A stretch of 39,495 nucleotides of DNA. It comes from Flavobacteriales bacterium (lineage in GTDB: Bacteria > Bacteroidota > Bacteroidia > Flavobacteriales_G > Salibacteraceae). The stretch covers positions 1 to 39,495 of the forward strand of contig JAGQYO010000032.1 of assembly GCA_020435995.1 (NCBI GenBank), written 5' to 3'. Below the pieces are notes generated by a model. It was not told the DNA's origin. It was given only the letters and a program-made list of their open reading frames with translations, and made no database searches. The translations under genes were made by a program, and so were the position numbers. Shown here piece after piece: positions 1 to 8,080 of the stretch. Numbering within the stretch: the first letter of the stretch is position 1; each line of letters begins with the position of its first letter.

Positions 1-1
1 A

Positions 2-526
2 AGTCAGTTTTCCGATGAGGATAATAATCCTGGGTTAGGGCAAATACTAAACGTCGAAAAGGATATTTACCCAGTGGGAAGACTAGACAAAGATAGCGAA
101 GGTTTACTTATACTAACGAACGATAAAATACTGAATAACAAATTACTAAACCCAAGATTTGAACATCAAAGAACTTACGCCGTTCAAGTCGATAGAGAGA
201 TTACCCAAGAAGCGATTGAACAGTTAGAAAAAGGAGTAGATATTAAATTAGGCAAGACCAACTACCACACTTTACCTGCAGAAGCTCAGGTCATCAAAGA
301 ACCCATTTTACCAGAAAGAGATCCTCCAGTTCGATTCCGATTAAACGTACCTACCAGTTGGGTTGAAATCAAACTCATTGAAGGAAAAAACCGCCAGGTT
401 AGAAAAATGTGTGCGGCAGTCGGTTTTCCTTGTTTGAGGTTAGTGAGAACGGCAATAAAGAAGCTAGAACTTGGAACTCTAAAACCTGGCGAAATCAAAG
501 AAATTGCTCGCGAACAAATAACATGA
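2..526 (+). CDS. rluE: RluE-like 23S rRNA pseudouridine synthase (5'-truncated by window edge)
   Basis: This is the C-terminal 174 residues of an RsuA/RluB/E/F-family pseudouridine synthase; the reading frame is open to the left edge, so the start lies outside the window. The catalytic motif GRLDKDSEGLL is intact, its Asp being the nucleophile of this family. The later motifs EGKNRQVRKM and VGFPCLRLVR are the family's C-terminal signature. The short partial sequence resembles E. coli RluE (23S rRNA U2457) more than RsuA or RluB, but that assignment is by memory of motifs, so the exact target uridine is an inference. It acts on rRNA in the cytoplasm. The next gene starts 19 nt downstream on the same strand and could be co-transcribed, although no functional link is evident. 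Confidence 0.9.
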   Translation, partial: SQFSDEDNNPGLGQILNVEKDIYPVGRLDKDSEGLLILTNDKILNNKLLNPRFEHQRTYAVQVDREITQEAIEQLEKGVDIKLGKTNYHTLPAEAQVIKEPILPERDPPVRFRLNVPTSWVEIKLIEGKNRQVRKMCAAVGFPCLRLVRTAIKKLELGTLKPGEIKEIAREQIT

Positions 527-545
527 TTTTACATTTACAGGGAAG

Positions 546-2006
546 ATGAAATTAACCCTCAATTGGTGGAATAGCACACAATACAAAGGCATAGCAATGG
601 GATTAACCTCCCTTCTGCTGTTGGTGTTAGCAATCAAAAAAGCGGCAACAGCCCCATTTACCCATGATGAAAGTTATACCTACCTCAATTTTACTCACAA
701 TAGTTTTATAGATGTCATCTCACTAAAGGACAGTTTTACCAACAACCATTTGCTTAATACCCTACTGATAAAATACACCGAAACCATTTTCGGAAACTCC
801 GAAATTGCCTTAAGAAGTCCGAATATTCTGGCATTCGGCCTATTTCTATTCTTTCTATATAAAATGGCGCAAAAATCTTCAACCATTACCTCCATGAGCC
901 TCTTGATTATAACCGGTTGCTGCATACCCTTATTCGACATCTTCACATTGGCAAGGGGCTATGGATTATCAATAGCCTTTATGGTTGGGAGTTTTTATTT
1001 TATGCTTCAATACTTAACTGAATCCAAAAAAAAATTCCTTTATGCCTACCACATATTGGCACTACTGGGCGTACTTAGCAACTTCACCGTCCTAATTTTT
1101 TATTCAAGTTCTTTACCTCTTTCGGTGCTGTTTCAAGTATTAAAAAACGACCAAAAGATCACCAAAATTGACCTCTTGGGGGCAATGAAGGCCCACTTCA
1201 TCCCACTGATAATCAGTTTTGTCTTTTTATACGAACCCATCAGGCGTGTTAAAGGTCAATCTTTCGATTTCGGTGGAAAAGAATCCTTTTTTAATACCAC
1301 ACTTCCAAGTTTCTTTAGTCCATTTTTTCATGGAACCAATATTGGATTTGACCCACAAGTTGCAACGAGCGTGCTGGTCATATCGATTCTTGCTATTTCA
1401 TCTTATCAAATAATTAGGAATCAACTCAAACAGCCAATAGATGAACTGACAATATCAACTTCGCTACTGCTTACCATGATGCTGGCAATCATCGCTCAAC
1501 ACAAAATATTAGGCACAGACTACCCTATTGGACGCTTCGCACTATTCCTGTTTCCACTTTTTGTTTTGCAAATATTCTTTCTCCTTCAATCTTATAAGGA
1601 TAGGAAAACCTTCAAAGGACTTTCGCTAATTTTTGTTGGTGTGGCGTGTTTCGGCTTACTAAACTTCTCAAGCCAACTATCTTTCAAATATCATCAAGAA
1701 TGGAAGTACGATATGCACACTCCTTTGATGTTAGAGGCACTCAATACAGATAGGAAGCAGAATGCCGAACCACAACAAATGGTGCGACTGGGAGTGGATT
1801 GGTACTTTGAGCCGAGTATTAACTATTATCGAAAACGCAACAACCTGACTTGGTTGCATCCTGTAACCCGTGATAGGATTTCAAAAGATTTTGACTATTT
1901 ATACTTTCATTTTGAAGGAAACGATCAACTTAAGACCAATCAATACAGAGTGGTTTCCGATTTTTTTGAAACCAAAACAAGATTGATAAAGGTTTTGGAT
2001 GAATAG
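546..2006 (+). CDS. GT-C-fold membrane glycosyltransferase (ArnT/PMT-like, GT39/83 type)
   Basis: A 486-residue polytopic membrane protein with a first membrane helix at about residues 15-33, followed by THDESYT with the Asp41-Glu42 pair in the first long periplasmic loop, and then NNHLLNT at about 66-72. An acidic pair in this loop is the catalytic and metal-binding feature of GT-C lipid-phosphate-sugar-dependent transferases such as ArnT and PMT. About ten further hydrophobic segments follow, and the last roughly 100 residues form a soluble tail. Such enzymes move a sugar from a polyprenyl-phosphate donor to a lipid or protein on the outer face of the inner membrane; donor and acceptor here are unknown. 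It begins with ATG 19 nt after the RluE-like gene. It converges on the SMUG2-like gene with only 15 nt between stop codons and no visible terminator. Confidence 0.7.
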   Translation: MKLTLNWWNSTQYKGIAMGLTSLLLLVLAIKKAATAPFTHDESYTYLNFTHNSFIDVISLKDSFTNNHLLNTLLIKYTETIFGNSEIALRSPNILAFGLFLFFLYKMAQKSSTITSMSLLIITGCCIPLFDIFTLARGYGLSIAFMVGSFYFMLQYLTESKKKFLYAYHILALLGVLSNFTVLIFYSSSLPLSVLFQVLKNDQKITKIDLLGAMKAHFIPLIISFVFLYEPIRRVKGQSFDFGGKESFFNTTLPSFFSPFFHGTNIGFDPQVATSVLVISILAISSYQIIRNQLKQPIDELTISTSLLLTMMLAIIAQHKILGTDYPIGRFALFLFPLFVLQIFFLLQSYKDRKTFKGLSLIFVGVACFGLLNFSSQLSFKYHQEWKYDMHTPLMLEALNTDRKQNAEPQQMVRLGVDWYFEPSINYYRKRNNLTWLHPVTRDRISKDFDYLYFHFEGNDQLKTNQYRVVSDFFETKTRLIKVLDE

Positions 2007-2021
2007 AGTTATAAGAATGAC

Positions 2022-2693
2022 CTAAAGGAGAGGCTTGCTTAATTCGGAAATAAATTCTTGAATAAAAGACTCTTTTTGCTTCAACTTATACTGCATTACC
2101 CACCTCGGATGGGGCAACACTTCAAGCTTTTTAAAATATCTCTCTTCCCTATTTAGCTTTTCCAAAAACTTCTGATTTTTTCCTTTACCTATACAAAATG
2201 CGACATCTCTTCTCAGAAACGGTAACTGTTTTTTAATCTGAGCTTTGATATATGGTCTAAGTTTATTCTCTAATTCTTTGTCATCATAATAGTTGAGATT
2301 GATTCCATTTCGTGTGAACCCGAGCGGTACCACGGATGTGATGTAAATATGGTTGTAGAATGCCTCTAATCCCCCAAATGCATCAATAACTTCATATACA
2401 AATCGAGAGGATAATTCGCTTTTTTGGTCAAGGGCATTTTCAATTTGGCATTTAACTGCAAGGTTAACGGGGTCCGTAAATCCAATTCCTGTAAGTCCGG
2501 ACCCATACCTACCCGGATTTATGCCTATAAAGGCCAACCTCTTATTCTCGTCGGAATAGTATTTATTGTAAAAAGCAGCGACTACCCTTTTTGTTTCTGG
2601 GTTTAGAAAAGGATTTAGGACTTCCACTTTCGAATCAGTGACTCGCGGCTCTTTTAGATTCAACAGAAATTCAAGGATTTGATCAGAAATCAT
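2022..2693 (-). CDS. SMUG2-like uracil-DNA glycosylase family protein (DUF4918)
   Basis: A 223-residue soluble protein of the uracil-DNA glycosylase superfamily. The motif FIGINPGRYG (about residues 55-64), followed by TGIGFTDPVNL, is the first active-site motif of the SMUG2/DUF4918 group, which is common in Bacteroidota. HPRW at residues 195-198 is the second motif, carrying the active-site His of the DNA-intercalating loop. The family removes uracil or related damaged bases from DNA to start base-excision repair. The gene is transcribed opposite to both neighbours. A TAGATTTG element lies 8 nt upstream of its ATG, so the transcript may be nearly leaderless. Assignment to the family is firm; substrate specificity is not visible. 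Confidence 0.88.
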   Translation of the reverse strand: MISDQILEFLLNLKEPRVTDSKVEVLNPFLNPETKRVVAAFYNKYYSDENKRLAFIGINPGRYGSGLTGIGFTDPVNLAVKCQIENALDQKSELSSRFVYEVIDAFGGLEAFYNHIYITSVVPLGFTRNGINLNYYDDKELENKLRPYIKAQIKKQLPFLRRDVAFCIGKGKNQKFLEKLNREERYFKKLEVLPHPRWVMQYKLKQKESFIQEFISELSKPLL

Positions 2694-2700
2694 ATAGGTG

Positions 2701-2708
2701 CAAATCTA
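2701..2708 (-). promoter_or_regulatory. Candidate Bacteroidota -7 element (TAGATTTG) for the SMUG2-like gene
   Basis: Read on the minus strand, TAGATTTG matches the Bacteroidota -7 consensus TAnnTTTG. A TTG lies 16 nt further upstream, slightly closer than the usual spacing to the -33 element. Transcription would begin about at the ATG at 2693, implying a very short or absent leader. An 8-mer with two free positions occurs often by chance in AT-rich DNA, so this is weak. Confidence 0.3.
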
Positions 2709-2807
2709 GGTTATGCTACATTTTCAAAATAAATAATTAAACGAGCAAAGGATTATTAAAATAATGACGTCTAAAACTCAAAATTCACGAATATTATTTT
2801 TATCAAA

Positions 2808-5078
2808 ATGAAATATACCCTTCTTTTTGCCTCCTTATTTTCTGGTGTTACTGTCTTTTCTCAGGCGTTTTACGACATGAACACTGTTCAGAAAATCGAA
2901 ATTGTATTTACACAATCCAACTGGGATCAACTCTTGGATAATGAAAAAGCCACTACCGAAAACTACATAATGGCCAAAAGCGTTACCATTAACGGACAAA
3001 CTTTTGACAGTGTGGGTGTAAAATATAAGGGCAATAGCACTTATAAAGCTAACCAGACCAAAAACCCATTGCACATTGAACTCGATACTTATAAGGATCA
3101 GATGTACGAGGCTTATACTGATATAAAGTTAAGTAACGTAGCCAACGACCCATCGTTTGTGCGCGAAGTACTGTCATATCAAATACTTAGGCAATATATG
3201 CATGCGCCACTTTCGAATTATGCCAATGTGTATATCAATGGAAACCTCATCGGTTTGTACTCTAATTCTGAATCAGTATCAAAGAAATTTGTAAAAGATC
3301 GATTTGGCTCAAAGAAAAATACCTTCATAAAATGTAACCCTCCGGCAGGTGCAGGACCTGGCTCGAGCGATTACCCCAACTTGGTTTACTTGGGAACTGA
3401 CAGTAGCAAGTATTACGCTGCTTACGAATTGAATTCGGATTATGGCTGGAAGGAGTTGATTCATTTGTGCGACACGCTTTCTAATTCGACCAACAACATC
3501 GAGAAAATCTTAGATGTAGATCGTGCATTATGGATGTTGGCGTTCAATAATGTATTGGTCAATTTGGATAGTTATAGTGGGGCTTTTGCCCAAAATTACT
3601 ACCTATATAGAGACGACAACAGAAGATTTGTTCCTGTAGTTTGGGACTTGAATGAATCTTTTGGGCGGTTTTCGATGACGGGAACCTCAAATTTGAATAG
3701 CACTACTGCCAAAGCTCAATTAACACATTTGCTACATGCCAATGACGCAACATACCCATTAATCAAGCAGCTGCTCGCCATTCCAATGTTTAAGAGAATG
3801 TATTTGGCTCATTGCAAAACCATGGTTCAGGAAAATTTCGCAAATGGCGCTTTTTTTACCCAGGGGCAAGCACTTCAAGCAACCATAGATGGTGATGTAC
3901 AGGCCGATCAGAACAAGTTTTTTTCTTACGCGAACTTTACCTCTAATTTGAGCACAGATGTTTCTGTTGGTGGTGGACCTGGTGGTGGAACTACACCTGG
4001 CATCGCCAATTTAATGAATGCTAGAAGCACCTATTTACTGGCCTTATCTGATTTTTCTCAAACCGAGCCTAGCATATCAAATATTGCGCTTTCTAATTCA
4101 GCGCCTTCGCTTAAAGACACCGTTTTTGTGGTGGCTACCATTGCCGATGAAAACAAAGTGTACATGGGTTATCGTTCTGCAGCTAATTTGCCCTTTTCCA
4201 GAGTAGAAATGTATGATGACGGCCTACACGGTGATGGTGCGGCAAACGACCAAGTTTATGGGGCACAGGTTATTCTATCCAGCATTTCTACCCAATACTA
4301 TATTTACGCTGAGAACAACACCATGGGAAAATTTTCTCCAGCTAGAGCTGAGCATGAGTATCATACCATTAATATTTCTGGAGGATTAGTGATTAATGAA
4401 CTTCAGGCATCGAATAAAACTACCGTTGCGGCACCAAATAGAAATTACGAAGATTGGATTGAAATCTATAACCCTACGGACGCGGCCGTACAATTAAGTG
4501 ATTATTATTTATCCGATGATTCAAAAAAGCCAATGATGTGGCAATTGCCCAATGAGACTATCGCTGCCAAAGGTTTTAAAATGATTTGGGCCGCCGATGA
4601 TTCGGTGCCAGGTAGTTCTTATGCCAATTTCAAACTCTCGAAAAGTGGTGAATCTCTTGGACTGTACAAAAAAGACGGAACCTCTGCAATTCTCCACGAC
4701 TTGGTTGAATTCGGTGTGCAAGTAACCGACTACTCTTATGGCAGGTCAAGCGATGGAGCCTCTACTTGGATAACCTTTGAAGTGCCTACCCCCAATTCCA
4801 CCAACATCATTATTGAAAAACCAAATGGAATTGACGAATCTAGCAGTGCAGATTGGCATTTTTATCCAAATCCATATTCCAAGGAATTAAATATTCATAA
4901 TCCCCTAAATGAAGTAATTAGCGTTACTATTTACTCGCTTGGCGGTACGGTACTATTGAGCACAACTTTGAATCCTACTGAAGAATTGAATTGGAATGAT
5001 CACTTTTCTACAGGTATGCGAATCATCAGAATTGAATCAGGTACTACTTCAGAGATTTTTAAGGTTATCGCTCAATAA
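2808..5078 (+). CDS. CotH-kinase family protein with lamin-tail domain and T9SS type A sorting domain
   Basis: A 756-residue secreted protein with a signal peptide (cut near FSQ-A, residue 19). The CotH domain covers about residues 25-410: KYKGNST at 72-78, FVREVLSYQI, the NLDSYSG motif with Asp254, and WDLNESFG with Asp280 and Asn282. These match the lysine, catalytic Asp and metal-binding DxN positions of CotH-type atypical protein kinases. A central beta-sandwich segment (about 420-520) follows, then a lamin-tail domain from about 528 (VINELQASN, DWIEIYNPTDAAVQLSDYYLSDD). The last roughly 75 residues start with FYPNPY and look like a T9SS type A sorting domain, so the product should reach the cell surface. 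It opens the run that includes the VTC and DUF4956 genes. Substrate and whether kinase activity is retained are inferred from motifs only. Confidence 0.88.
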   Translation: MKYTLLFASLFSGVTVFSQAFYDMNTVQKIEIVFTQSNWDQLLDNEKATTENYIMAKSVTINGQTFDSVGVKYKGNSTYKANQTKNPLHIELDTYKDQMYEAYTDIKLSNVANDPSFVREVLSYQILRQYMHAPLSNYANVYINGNLIGLYSNSESVSKKFVKDRFGSKKNTFIKCNPPAGAGPGSSDYPNLVYLGTDSSKYYAAYELNSDYGWKELIHLCDTLSNSTNNIEKILDVDRALWMLAFNNVLVNLDSYSGAFAQNYYLYRDDNRRFVPVVWDLNESFGRFSMTGTSNLNSTTAKAQLTHLLHANDATYPLIKQLLAIPMFKRMYLAHCKTMVQENFANGAFFTQGQALQATIDGDVQADQNKFFSYANFTSNLSTDVSVGGGPGGGTTPGIANLMNARSTYLLALSDFSQTEPSISNIALSNSAPSLKDTVFVVATIADENKVYMGYRSAANLPFSRVEMYDDGLHGDGAANDQVYGAQVILSSISTQYYIYAENNTMGKFSPARAEHEYHTINISGGLVINELQASNKTTVAAPNRNYEDWIEIYNPTDAAVQLSDYYLSDDSKKPMMWQLPNETIAAKGFKMIWAADDSVPGSSYANFKLSKSGESLGLYKKDGTSAILHDLVEFGVQVTDYSYGRSSDGASTWITFEVPTPNSTNIIIEKPNGIDESSSADWHFYPNPYSKELNIHNPLNEVISVTIYSLGGTVLLSTTLNPTEELNWNDHFSTGMRIIRIESGTTSEIFKVIAQ

Positions 5079-5193
5079 TGGTTTTTTAGACCGAAGACGC
5101 AGTTATTTACATCGAATTAGTTGAACAATTCTTTATGCCTCCGAGTTCCCTTTCAACATTACGTTAATTTTACCGCCTAATAAATTTTTTCGA

Positions 5194-5925
5194 ATGAAGT
5201 TACTTTTTGCTTTTTTAATTCAATTCATAGCATTTGCGGCCATTGGCCAAACCGTTATGATTAATGAAATACTTTCTTCTAACGACAAGGTGATCCGCGA
5301 TCCAATTGGCGACTTTGATGACTATGTGGAGTTATACAACCCAACAAACGCAGCGGTCAACATCGGAAAGTACTTTATTACTGACGACAAAGACTCCTTG
5401 TTTAAGTGTATGATTCCAACTGGAACGATGATAAGCGCAAACGGCTATTTGCTTGTTTGGATTGATGGTGAAATGGATCAAGAAGGAATCCATTGTAATT
5501 TCAAATTAAACTCTAAGGGAGAGCGAATTATTCTGAGCAATGCCAGTATGGACAAATTGGATGAAATCAATTTGAAAAGACAATATGATGACATTGCCTT
5601 TGGAAGAATCCCGAATGGAGGTTCCGAATGGAATTACATGAACCCTACGCCTAACAAAGCCAACGTTAAATCTAAGGTGCTCGGAAAAGACCGTTCTAAA
5701 AAAGGTGAAAAAATGAGTTTAGCTATCGATCCCTCAAAGGATAAATTTAATGTATCAATTGACGATGGTGGCAAATTAGCCTACCGGGTAATGGACAAGG
5801 AAGACAAAATATTTCTGAAGGGTAATATTGACGGAAAAGGCGAAATAAACATCACGAGCCTTCCTAATGGAAAATACAACCTGGTGATTGGAAAAAATGA
5901 ATATCGAATTATAAAAATGCACTAA
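5194..5925 (+). CDS. Secreted lamin-tail-domain protein with T9SS-like C-terminus
   Basis: A 243-residue protein with a clear signal peptide (cleavage about IGQ, residue 19). A single lamin-tail domain covers about residues 22-150, with VMINEILSSND, DDYVELYNPTNAAVNIGKY and GRIPNGGSEWNYMNPTPNKAN. The same domain occurs in the CotH protein just upstream, so the two probably share an origin or a binding partner. The last 70 residues contain INITSLPNGKYNLVIG and IIKMH, close to the end of T9SS type A domains, but the usual YPNP opening is missing; it may be a divergent sorting domain. The lipoprotein gene starts 3 nt after its stop codon. The biochemical role of bacterial lamin-tail domains is poorly known; adhesion or anchoring is a guess. 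Confidence 0.82.
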   Translation: MKLLFAFLIQFIAFAAIGQTVMINEILSSNDKVIRDPIGDFDDYVELYNPTNAAVNIGKYFITDDKDSLFKCMIPTGTMISANGYLLVWIDGEMDQEGIHCNFKLNSKGERIILSNASMDKLDEINLKRQYDDIAFGRIPNGGSEWNYMNPTPNKANVKSKVLGKDRSKKGEKMSLAIDPSKDKFNVSIDDGGKLAYRVMDKEDKIFLKGNIDGKGEINITSLPNGKYNLVIGKNEYRIIKMH

Positions 5926-5928
5926 ACC

Positions 5929-6675
5929 ATGTATAGACTGTTTATATCATTAGTTGCAGTTCTCACCCTCTTCTCTTGCAAAAAAGAAGCTGGTAAAGGC
6001 GGCAAGGCAAGCATTTCAGGAGTAGTTGTGGCAAACTATTATTGCGACGACAACAACACACTCTTAGAAACTTCAAATCCAGGAGAACAGAGGGTTTATT
6101 TGACCTATGGTTCTAATACAAGCTTTGACGACGATACTCGAACTGCGAGCGACGGATCTTACACCTTCAAATTTCTAAATCCTGGAACGTACACCATCAG
6201 TACTTTTTCGGAATGTAGAACTTGCCCAAAAGGAAGCAATGTGGTTTCAACAACGGTAGAAATCGGTAAAAAAGATCGTGAATTAGAGGCTACTCAACTT
6301 TCAATTGATGATTATTCGAACAGGGCTTGTCCGGCAGATAAACTAAAAGGCTTTGCTTCTATAACTGGTACGCTTCAGGTGATTTACATTGATGAAAACA
6401 ACTACGACACAATTGCAACAGAAACCCTAGCTAACGAACGTGTTTTTATTTCACGGGCCAATGAGCTAACTCACTTTGAAGATGTGCGTTCGAGCGCTGA
6501 TGGTACATTTAGGTTTGTAGAAATGCCCATAGGCGATTTTCAGATATACGCCTATTCTGAATGTATAGTGTGCAATGCTGGAAAAGAAGCTAAGGTGATC
6601 AAAGTTTCGGTAAAACAAGAAGCTGAGAGTGTTCAAGCAGGAATCCTTTCTGTGGTAGTACTTAAAAAACGCTAG
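5929..6675 (+). CDS. Lipoprotein with two tandem cysteine-bearing beta-sandwich repeats
   Basis: A 248-residue lipoprotein: the signal peptide ends in the lipobox LFSC with the lipidated Cys17. The body is two homologous repeats of about 105 residues (about 28-130 and 140-245). Each has a strand-rich start (ISGVVV, ITGTLQV), an acidic stretch, DGSYTFKFLNPGTYTIST or DGTFRFVEMPIGDFQIYA, then SECRTCPKG or SECIVCNAG. The DG(S/T)(Y/F)xF..(P)xGxY/F pattern is that of carboxypeptidase-regulatory-like or SdrB-like sandwich domains. The C-x-x-C pair in each repeat may form a disulphide or bind metal. It sits 3 nt after the lamin-tail gene and is followed after 6 nt by the VTC gene, so it is almost certainly co-transcribed with them. 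Function unknown; an envelope-anchored partner of the exported CotH or lamin-tail proteins is plausible. Confidence 0.8.
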   Translation: MYRLFISLVAVLTLFSCKKEAGKGGKASISGVVVANYYCDDNNTLLETSNPGEQRVYLTYGSNTSFDDDTRTASDGSYTFKFLNPGTYTISTFSECRTCPKGSNVVSTTVEIGKKDRELEATQLSIDDYSNRACPADKLKGFASITGTLQVIYIDENNYDTIATETLANERVFISRANELTHFEDVRSSADGTFRFVEMPIGDFQIYAYSECIVCNAGKEAKVIKVSVKQEAESVQAGILSVVVLKKR

Positions 6676-6681
6676 GTAAGC

Positions 6682-7440
6682 TTGCAGAACCAAGTTGAAA
6701 TAGCTAACACTTTTTCGTCGATTGATTTGCAACAATTGACCAAAGTAGATTTTGATGGGCGAATTGACACCAAATTTATCTTTCATCAGGATCAACTTCC
6801 AGCATTTCTACATTCCATAAAGCAGGATGCCGTTATTCTTGAGGTAGCTGGTAAGCGTTTGTTTCCATATCGCAATATTTACTTCGATACAGCCGAATTC
6901 AAATACTTTGGTTACCACCAAGCTGGTAGAGCTACTCGGTTAAAATTAAGAGCGAGAGCGTATAATATTAATGGTCCCTTTGTATTTGAAGTAAAGCGGA
7001 AAACCAATAAAGGGCTTACTGTTAAGAAAAGGCTTTCTCTACCCAACTTTGACCGTGCTGTGTCGCCTGAAACAGAGGCTTTTCTTCAATCGGAACTAGG
7101 TTTTGGGTTTAATGAGCTTCCCAAGCAAGTGGTCGTTAACTATTCTCGAATGACTTTTGCCAACAGGGCCATGACAGAAAAATTCACACTTGATATTGGG
7201 TTAGAAACTAAATTGAATGGAGAGCCTCTCCCCTTCCACAACTTAGTAATTGCCGAAGTAAAACAAGAGAAATTTAGCAACCGAAGTGTTTTTGTAAAAA
7301 ACTTAAAGGCTTTGAGAATTTATCCCCATTCGTTTTCAAAATATTGCGGGGCTGTAATGAAAATCAACCAAGAAATAAAGAAAAATAGATTTAAACCCAT
7401 TCTTAGAAAATTAGAAAAAATAGAACATGGAATTATATAA
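6682..7440 (+). CDS. VTC-domain polyphosphate polymerase
   Basis: A 252-residue cytosolic protein that is essentially one VTC domain (CYTH-like triphosphate-tunnel fold). Residues matching the charged tunnel of yeast VTC4 are present: RIDTK (Lys31), LKLRAR (Arg90, Arg92), FEVKRK (Glu103, Lys105), NYSR (Arg156), LDIGL (Asp171), IAEVK (Glu192, Lys194) and SFSKYCG (Lys220). The eukaryotic enzyme makes polyphosphate from ATP, and an intact set of residues suggests that this one can too. Unlike VTC4 it has no SPX domain and no membrane segment. The membrane part is probably supplied by the DUF4956 protein, whose gene overlaps this one by 14 nt. The start is a TTG, because an in-frame stop (that of the lipoprotein gene) lies 6 nt upstream and no ATG precedes the domain. 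Confidence 0.87.
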   Translation: MQNQVEIANTFSSIDLQQLTKVDFDGRIDTKFIFHQDQLPAFLHSIKQDAVILEVAGKRLFPYRNIYFDTAEFKYFGYHQAGRATRLKLRARAYNINGPFVFEVKRKTNKGLTVKKRLSLPNFDRAVSPETEAFLQSELGFGFNELPKQVVVNYSRMTFANRAMTEKFTLDIGLETKLNGEPLPFHNLVIAEVKQEKFSNRSVFVKNLKALRIYPHSFSKYCGAVMKINQEIKKNRFKPILRKLEKIEHGII

Positions 7441-8080
7441 TGACCTTTTGCTTCAGATGCCTTTGGCGGCCAAACTTTTTGGTATTAAGTTTTATGATGA
7501 AGACCTCATAGAATTGCTACTCAGGCTTGCGCTAAATATTGGTGTTTCTTACACCATTATTCTGGGTATTTTCAAATCCACCAAAAAAGATTCGGAATAC
7601 ATATTCACTTATTTGGTATTCAGCCCCATGCTCTTTTTTATATGCCACCTTTTTGCTTCTACCAAATTGAGCATTGGATTCGCTTTTGGATTGTTTGCTG
7701 TGTTCTCTATTTTGAGATATAGAACCACCACCATTCCTGTGAAAGAAATGACCTACATGTTTGTGATAATTGGGGTAGCCGTCATCAACGCAATTTCTAC
7801 TAAGAAAATCAGTTATGCCGAATTGTTGTTTACCAACTTTTTTATCATGGTGCTTTTGTATTTAATGGAGCGCTATTTATTTACCAATAATGTTCAAACT
7901 CAAAACATTATTTACGAAAACATTGAAAACATTAAAGTGGGCAAGGAGCAAGTATTAATTGCTGATTTAAAAGAGAGAACGGGCCTAGATATTCTTCGCT
8001 ATGAAGTAATTGAAGCCGACTATTTGAAGGATGCGGCTCGTTTGAGAATCTATTTCAAATCAAAAGAAATCAACGATTAA
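7427..8080 (+). CDS. DUF4956 membrane protein, partner of the VTC polymerase
   Basis: A 217-residue inner-membrane protein with about four helices in residues 25-150. The family signature AVFSILRYRTTTIPVKEM lies in the loop after the third helix. A cytosolic C-terminal domain of about 65 residues follows (DLKERTGLDILRYEV, RLRIYFKSK). Its start overlaps the end of the VTC gene by 14 nt, indicating translational coupling. As I recall, DUF4956 and VTC genes sit together in many bacteria, so a membrane-bound polymerase complex is a reasonable inference: DUF4956 would anchor the polymerase and perhaps move the chain across the membrane, as the VTC membrane domain does in yeast. No enzymatic motif is recognisable apart from the conserved RYR and KE residues. 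Confidence 0.85.
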   Translation: MELYNDLLLQMPLAAKLFGIKFYDEDLIELLLRLALNIGVSYTIILGIFKSTKKDSEYIFTYLVFSPMLFFICHLFASTKLSIGFAFGLFAVFSILRYRTTTIPVKEMTYMFVIIGVAVINAISTKKISYAELLFTNFFIMVLLYLMERYLFTNNVQTQNIIYENIENIKVGKEQVLIADLKERTGLDILRYEVIEADYLKDAARLRIYFKSKEIND

